Assembly (NCBI GenBank): GCA_029204225.1
Contig: CM055109.1
Span: forward strand, 17,971,590-18,035,589
Direction: 5' to 3'
DNA: 64,000 nucleotides
Source: Diphasiastrum complanatum
Lineage: Eukaryota > Streptophyta > Lycopodiopsida > Lycopodiales > Lycopodiaceae
Shown here: positions 60,501 through 64,000 of the stretch, in pieces
Numbering within the stretch: position 1 is the first letter of the stretch
Layout of the letters: every line of letters starts with the position of its first letter
Translations under genes and position numbers: made by a program
Notes under the pieces: model-generated
Told to the model about the DNA's origin: nothing
What the model saw: only the letters and a program-made list of their open reading frames with translations
The model's database searches: none

Positions 60501-63486
60501 TACACTTACCAAAAAACTCTTTTGGTTGATTTCGCTCGCCACACAGCTTAAATCCCCCTGGAGTCGTGTGCACCACCTCCGAATCGCTAAGTAGATGGAC
60601 GCCGACTATTCACTCGCAATGATTTGCCTCTAGGTGCCCACAGAAGCTCAAAATCCCTCCTCCATGACTGGCGGGTTTTTGGCCGCAAGGAGGGCAAATT
60701 TTTTTTATATCATGCATAGTTTGAAACATAGTTGCACCACATTTCTACAAACACGTTCAAAAATGCGTTTCTAAAATGCGTTTCTAGATTTTGATAGCGT
60801 TTCTCAGAATCGTGTTTTTTTTTAATGATTCTTTGGGGGCATTTAAAAAAAAAATAAAATTAAGTGGGCAATATGGGTATCAGCTTGAAGCTGTTGACAA
60901 GAGCAGTGCATTTATGCAGGTTGCCGGTTCTGACGAGAGCGAACAGCCAAAGGACCAAGGGGATGCAAAACACCAAAAAGTGTGTTTTCGCTCAGGGAGT
61001 CGGAAGGCCAAATCATGAAGAGGTCGTACTGTCGGGGGGCTCTGCCCCCAAACCCCCCGCCAGGGGGCTACCGCCCCCCGGACCCCTCGTTTCTCAGGGG
61101 GCTACCCCCCCCCCCCCCCGAACCCCCCAAGACTTGCTGCTATATAGAAACTGTAATCTAGCCATCTCATAACCATCATGGTCTCACAGTTGACTGTATA
61201 CTAACAACCGTGCTCAGTAATGGCTTCTCCTCATAACGGGGGCCTTACAGATCTGAGCTCACGGTTAACTAGTGACTACTAAACTGAGAGGTGCATTATT
61301 TAGTTGTCTAACACATTTTGTAGCTGAAAGCACCGGCAACCTGCATAAATGCACTGCTCTTGTCAAGAGCTTCAAGCTTATACCCATATTGCCCACTAAA
61401 TTTAAAAAAAAAAAAAAAACTAAAAGATGGTGCTGTCCTGGTACCGCGGATTTTTGGGCGGTACCACGTGCCACTATGATATATATATATTTTAATATTA
61501 ATTATAATAAAAAAATGCGTTTTCTATAGTAAAATAGGCCTAAAAAAATGCAAAAAAAAAGGGTTTAGGGTGCAAAAAAACAGGGGACAGTACAAGGGGC
61601 AGGGCACAGGTACAATAGCACATGGGCACTGTGGGGGAGCAGACCATGGTGCCAATGGGAGAGCAGCATGTGGGGGAGCAACACATGGGGGCAGGTATAG
61701 CGGCACATGGAGGGATCATCAGCAACTAACTGCACATGGGCAAACAGGCTGTGGGGATAAATAGGCACTCACTATGCCATTGTGAGAGGCATTTTCAGAG
61801 GCTATGAGAGAGCCAGTGAGAGCCAGTGAGCGCCTGTGAGAGCCAGTGAGAAGCTGTTTGAGCCTGTTTGAGAGCCAAGGTGCTGTGAGAGAGAGCCGAT
61901 CGAGATGGTGGAGCGCATACCACCGAGGCCCGAGGGCGAAGTGAGGAGGAAGCTCAAAGAAGATGTCCGAAGGCACAACGAAAGGCATCGGAAGCAAGAG
62001 GCAGACATTGCAGAGATGCGACAGGCTCTGCAGAGAAACCCGCAGCAGGAGCCCCCCGCCCCTGTTGTCGAGGTAGAAGCAGATTGGAATGAACTTCACA
62101 CGACGATAGCTCATCATGGTCAGGGAAAGGGCGGCCATCTGTCGGGCTAACCAGGAGGGAGAGCGAGAGCGACAGAACAATGCACCTGACTAGGGCGAGG
62201 AGTCAGTGGAGGATTTCGGACATCTTCTTCAAGCTTCCTCCTGGCTTCGCCCTCAGGCCTCGGTGGTATGCTCTCCGCCATCTCACGACACCTTGTTTCT
62301 CGAACTGGCTCTCACAGCCTCTCACAGCCTCTCAATGGCTCTCACTAGCTCTCTCACAGCCTCCCTCTCACAGCCTCTCAGTGGGTCTGCGACAACCTCT
62401 CATAGCCTCTCTCACAGCCTCGTGAGTGCCTATTTAACCCCACAACATGTTTCCCCATTTGCAGTTGTTGATGATCCCATGTGCTACTGTACCTGCCCCA
62501 TGTATTGCTCCCCCACATGCTGCACTCCGATTGGGTCCGTGGTCTGCTCCCCCACAGTGCCCATGTGACGGTGTACCTGTCCGGGTTTGCTGCTCCCCCA
62601 CATGCTGCACTCCCATTGACCCCAAGGTCTGCTCTCCCGGAGTCCCCCCTATACAGTCCCCTCCTGTACAATTACCCCTTTTTTTCTGAATTTTTTACCC
62701 TGAATCAGCCTATTAAAAGGGGTTTTTATTAGAAAAAAAAATAATAAAAAATATTATTATTGTGGTGCCACCCTGGCACCGCTGGTCTGAGGGCGGCACC
62801 ATAACCGCGGTACCACCATTATGGTACCGCGGTACCATATTGGCGGTACCACGTGCCACTATGATATATATATATATATCATATGACTTCGTGCTTGCGG
62901 CTAAAATTCAAACATAAGTAACATTTAGAAGGATGGGCATGACATGAATGGCTTCAAAGAGACCTGTATGCTAAGTGAAAAGGCATTACACCTGTATATG
63001 CATTTCTTGTGTTAAATAAATATTTTTATGTGTTTTATGTAAGTACAGATGCCAGTTTTGGGAAGTTCCCACCTTTGTAATTTGCAACCTAGAACATATC
63101 AACTCCTTGTTTACTATAAACTTTGTGATGCAGAAACTCATATCATATGGTCATCTGGAAGGAGACGTTGGTTTAGAAGGTGGAAAAAATGGAGAGCTTT
63201 TGACTGAGGTTTTTGTGAAAGTCTGTGCATCTGCTGAAAACAATACAATCGATAGGTAGTTACTGTTTTTCTTAGATTTCATGATTTTCATGCTATTTTC
63301 TTCTAGGAATTTATGAATGCTCGAAGCTTGTAGCTCATAGCTGTTGAAGGTTGTTCGCCAAACCTGCGAAGTCTAGTGGGAGTATATTTTTCCGGACATG
63401 CATTGATTCTTTTTGTTTGAATGGCAGTACCGTGTTGCAAGTTATTAAGGTGCTTCTTACTGCAGTTGCCTCTTCGAAATTTCAAG
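51146..63486 (+). CDS. BIG5: BIG5-type ARF guanine-nucleotide exchange factor, N-terminal exons
   Basis: Five exons whose phases all match: 51146-51254 (from ATG), 54140-54209, 59724-59973, 63134-63255, 63428-63486; 203 codons, continuing past the right edge. Start: [20 protein letters not shown], then [15 protein letters not shown], the plant BIG5 N-terminus. The linker (exon 2 and early exon 3) is poorly conserved. Then [60 protein letters not shown] and [20 protein letters not shown], the DCB (dimerisation and cyclophilin-binding) domain. Family role: large Sec7-domain proteins that load GTP on ARF GTPases at the trans-Golgi/early endosome. Arabidopsis BIG5 (BEN1/MIN7) acts in endosomal trafficking and is a target of a bacterial effector. 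The HUS, Sec7 and HDS domains lie outside the window, so catalysis cannot be judged. No stop or frameshift was seen in the exons. Confidence 0.93.
52433..53288. mobile_element. Non-autonomous hAT-like element 1 (in BIG5 intron 1)
   Basis: An 856-bp element with perfect 12-bp terminal inverted repeats (CATAGTTGCAGC...GCTGCAACTATG) and an exact 8-bp direct repeat on both sides (GTTCTAAG at 52425-52432 and 53289-53296). An 8-bp target duplication is the hallmark of hAT transposons. The subterminal DNA is packed with GAATCGCGATTC-like motifs on both sides (52448-52515 and 53190-53275). There is no transposase. An A8/T22 run lies at 52518-52550, and a GC-rich module sits in the middle. Confidence 0.9.
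52800..53165 (-). repeat. GC-rich hairpin module nested in hAT-like element 1
   Basis: Repeated units of the form GGGGGxxxxGCCCCC with GGTTCGGGGG (52895-53030), then on the minus strand a conserved part encoding [18 protein letters not shown] (about 53035-53092). The minus strand ends with GGCAATATGGGTATCAG at its start (53145-53162). The same combination occurs at 60866-61150, so this is a separate mobile sequence inserted into, or captured by, the hAT-like element. Confidence 0.75.
55567..56379. mobile_element. Non-autonomous hAT-like element 2 (in BIG5 intron 2)
   Basis: An 813-bp element. Ends are CATAGTTGCATTCAAAC and, inverted, CATAGTTGCAATCAAAC (16 of 17 match). Flanking octamers AGGTCACC and ATGTTGCC agree at five of eight places, so the duplication is decayed or the boundary is slightly off. 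Subterminal motif ACGTTTGAAAC recurs near both ends (55590-55650 and 56348-56370). The interior has inverted GTACGACACCCATGTCGTAC-type sequence. No transposase. Shares its outermost ten bases with element 1. Confidence 0.75.
56497..56871 (-). pseudogene. Antisense copia gag C-terminal fragment with intact zinc knuckle
   Basis: [20 protein letters not shown], then [20 protein letters not shown] and [20 protein letters not shown]: a complete CX2CX4HX4C knuckle. The Gag family differs from that of copia A, C and D, and the spacing suits copia B-like elements. It interrupts the plus-strand RT of copia E. The frame is open for 124 codons, unusually clean for this window. Confidence 0.85.
57000..57620 (+). 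pseudogene. Copia E RT end and RNase H
   Basis: [20 protein letters not shown] (first RNase H Asp), [40 protein letters not shown] (Glu) and then a TAG just before FRRLL. Further on [15 protein letters not shown] marks the pol C-terminus. Stops between 57050 and 57190 break the RT end. Confidence 0.9.
57647..58445 (+). repeat. 3' LTR of copia E (799 bp)
   Basis: TGTTAGATTTCATTC to ATTTTCTAACA; inverted termini TGTTAGA/TCTAACA. It starts directly after ATGGGGAG. The next five bases are GATCT; the matching left duplicate is lost with the 5' end. Confidence 0.88.
59272..59568 (+). other. Unidentified protein-like ORF in BIG5 intron 2
   Basis: From about 59355 the frame reads [40 protein letters not shown] and [20 protein letters not shown], with balanced composition, ending at a TGA. 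It matches no part of BIG5 that I know, and the splice phases of exons 2 and 3 join without it. It may be a fragment of another gene, an alternative exon or chance. Confidence 0.3.
60727..60862 (+). mobile_element. Left end of a third CATAGTTGCA element (partial)
   Basis: CATAGTTGCACC at 60727 has the same outer ten bases as hAT-like elements 1 and 2, again followed by a private subterminal repeat (AAATGCGTTTCTA, three near copies at 60762-60806). No matching right end (GCAACTATG) was found downstream, so the other terminus is lost or lies beyond the nested elements at 60.9-62.9 kb. Confidence 0.45.
60863..61397. mobile_element. 535-bp element with 66-bp terminal inverted repeats (BIG5 intron 3)
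   Basis: The arms 60863-60928 and 61332-61397 match as inverted copies at 64 of 66 positions; both begin AGTGGGCAATATGGGTAT. The interior contains the [18 protein letters not shown] segment (60968-61022) and the GC-rich hairpin units (61030-61130) also seen inside hAT-like element 1. Flanks are AT-rich (AAAATTA and AAATTTA), so a target duplication cannot be called. No transposase; superfamily not assigned. Confidence 0.8.
61458..62879. mobile_element. Foldback-like element of about 1.4 kb (BIG5 intron 3)
   Basis: Two imperfect inverted arms, roughly 61500-61971 and 62214-62710, with a loop of about 240 bp centred near 62,092. Examples: CATGGGCACTGTGGG (61621) against CCCACAGTGCCCATG (62554); GAGGCCCGAGGGCGAAG (61925) against CTTCGCCCTCAGGCCTC (62243). 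The outside is flanked by a direct repeat, GCGGTACCACGTGCCACTAT with an AT run, at 61458 and 62843. The arms carry GAGCCAGTGAGA/CTCTCACAGC minisatellite units. A frame at 61905-62150 ([20 protein letters not shown]) crosses into the loop; not recognised. Confidence 0.7.
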
Positions 63487-64000
63487 GTGCATTTTCTGAT
63501 TAATTGTAAAAGCTAGAAAAACTAGGAATTCTAACTCCTAGCAGACAATTTTGCTATACTGCTATGAATGTCTAAGAGTTTATTCTACAAGATCTTTTAG
63601 TCCAGCATTCAAATGCTCACCAGTACAGACTTGCAGTTCTTTTAGAAAATACTACAATATAACCTGTGTGATGAATTAGGAAGCTTTTTTTATCAAACAG
63701 TAGGTATTAGCTTAGGGATGAAAATGAGCCTTATTTCGGCAATGGGGAGTAATATTGGAGAAAACACTGAAGGAAAGTTTTGTAGATAAAATACCAAATC
63801 TATGATTGAGACAGTTGAGAGTACATTTGTTCTCTGTTTTGGTACATTCGTAGAATTTTTGAAACAAGATGATTGTTCTATTTCTGGAAGAGTGAGAAAG
63901 AAATCTCCAAAATTCAAATTAGCAGTTTCGTTTTTGATGCTTGACAATCCTGAGTTTTCCATGATCAACAATCTCTCTCTCAACTTTGTGCTTTAAGAGG
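63487..64000. other. Intron of the BIG5-type gene running off the window
   Basis: The donor GGTGCATT follows exon 5. No further BIG5 exon was found to 64000; the frame at 63802-63996 does not match the expected next segment (VHGE/GVIRVCYNI-type). Confidence 0.65.

Noticed and set aside
61905-62150. Charged frame ([15 protein letters not shown]) as a host gene
   Set aside because: It lies mainly in one arm of the foldback structure, and the inverted copy in the other arm does not keep the frame; no start context or splice sites support it.

Overview
This window is nuclear DNA from a land plant with an AT-rich, transposon-laden genome. The evidence is two split plant genes with GT-AG introns of up to 5.5 kb, many copia and gypsy LTR retrotransposons with plant-type primer-binding sites (initiator Met-tRNA and Asp-tRNA), long GA/CT microsatellites and hAT-like elements. 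The sequence does not name the species. The intron sizes and repeat load would suit a large genome such as that of a fern or another seed-free plant, but this is only an inference.

Layout. 1-1.1 kb: copia-derived ORF remnant. 3.26-8.97 kb (+): a plant DEK-type chromatin protein gene, from the conserved QFSG segment through the SAP-like region, AT-hook-like basic motifs and the C-terminal DEK domain; its 5' end is unclear and may be decayed. 9-12.9 kb: no recognised gene. 12,909-18,875: copia element A on the minus strand, with both LTRs and a 5-bp CTAAA target duplication, internally broken. 18.9-22.6 kb: unidentified minus-strand ORFs, a local duplication and a 159-bp GA tract. 22,571-32,543: a nearly 10-kb gypsy element (+) with 743/742-bp LTRs, gag-pol, and a long additional ORF between integrase and the 3' LTR. 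This element sits inside an unidentified minus-strand reading frame, which becomes continuous again if the element is removed. 34.4-37.6 kb: decayed copia element B (minus). 39.0-40.1 kb: LTR and 3' tail of a second copy of the same gypsy family, inverted. 40.1-44.7 kb: scrambled copia pieces in both orientations. 44,892-48,482: copia element D (+), missing reverse transcriptase and most of its 3' LTR. 48.5-50.7 kb: nothing recognised.

51,146 to the right edge (+): the 5' part of a BIG5-type (BEN1/MIN7) ARF guanine-nucleotide exchange factor gene. Five small exons (610 bp in total) are spread over 12.3 kb. Its introns hold an 856-bp hAT-like element with perfect 12-bp terminal inverted repeats and an 8-bp duplication, a second 813-bp relative, a copia 3' half with a complete LTR, a 535-bp element with 66-bp inverted repeats, and a foldback structure of about 1.4 kb.

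Only the DEK and BIG5 genes look like host genes with recognisable function; the two are not functionally linked. No tRNA, rRNA, CRISPR array or bacterial-type operon was recognised. Splice sites were placed by hand from GT/AG positions and frame continuity, and family assignments come from recognised motifs, not from a database search.
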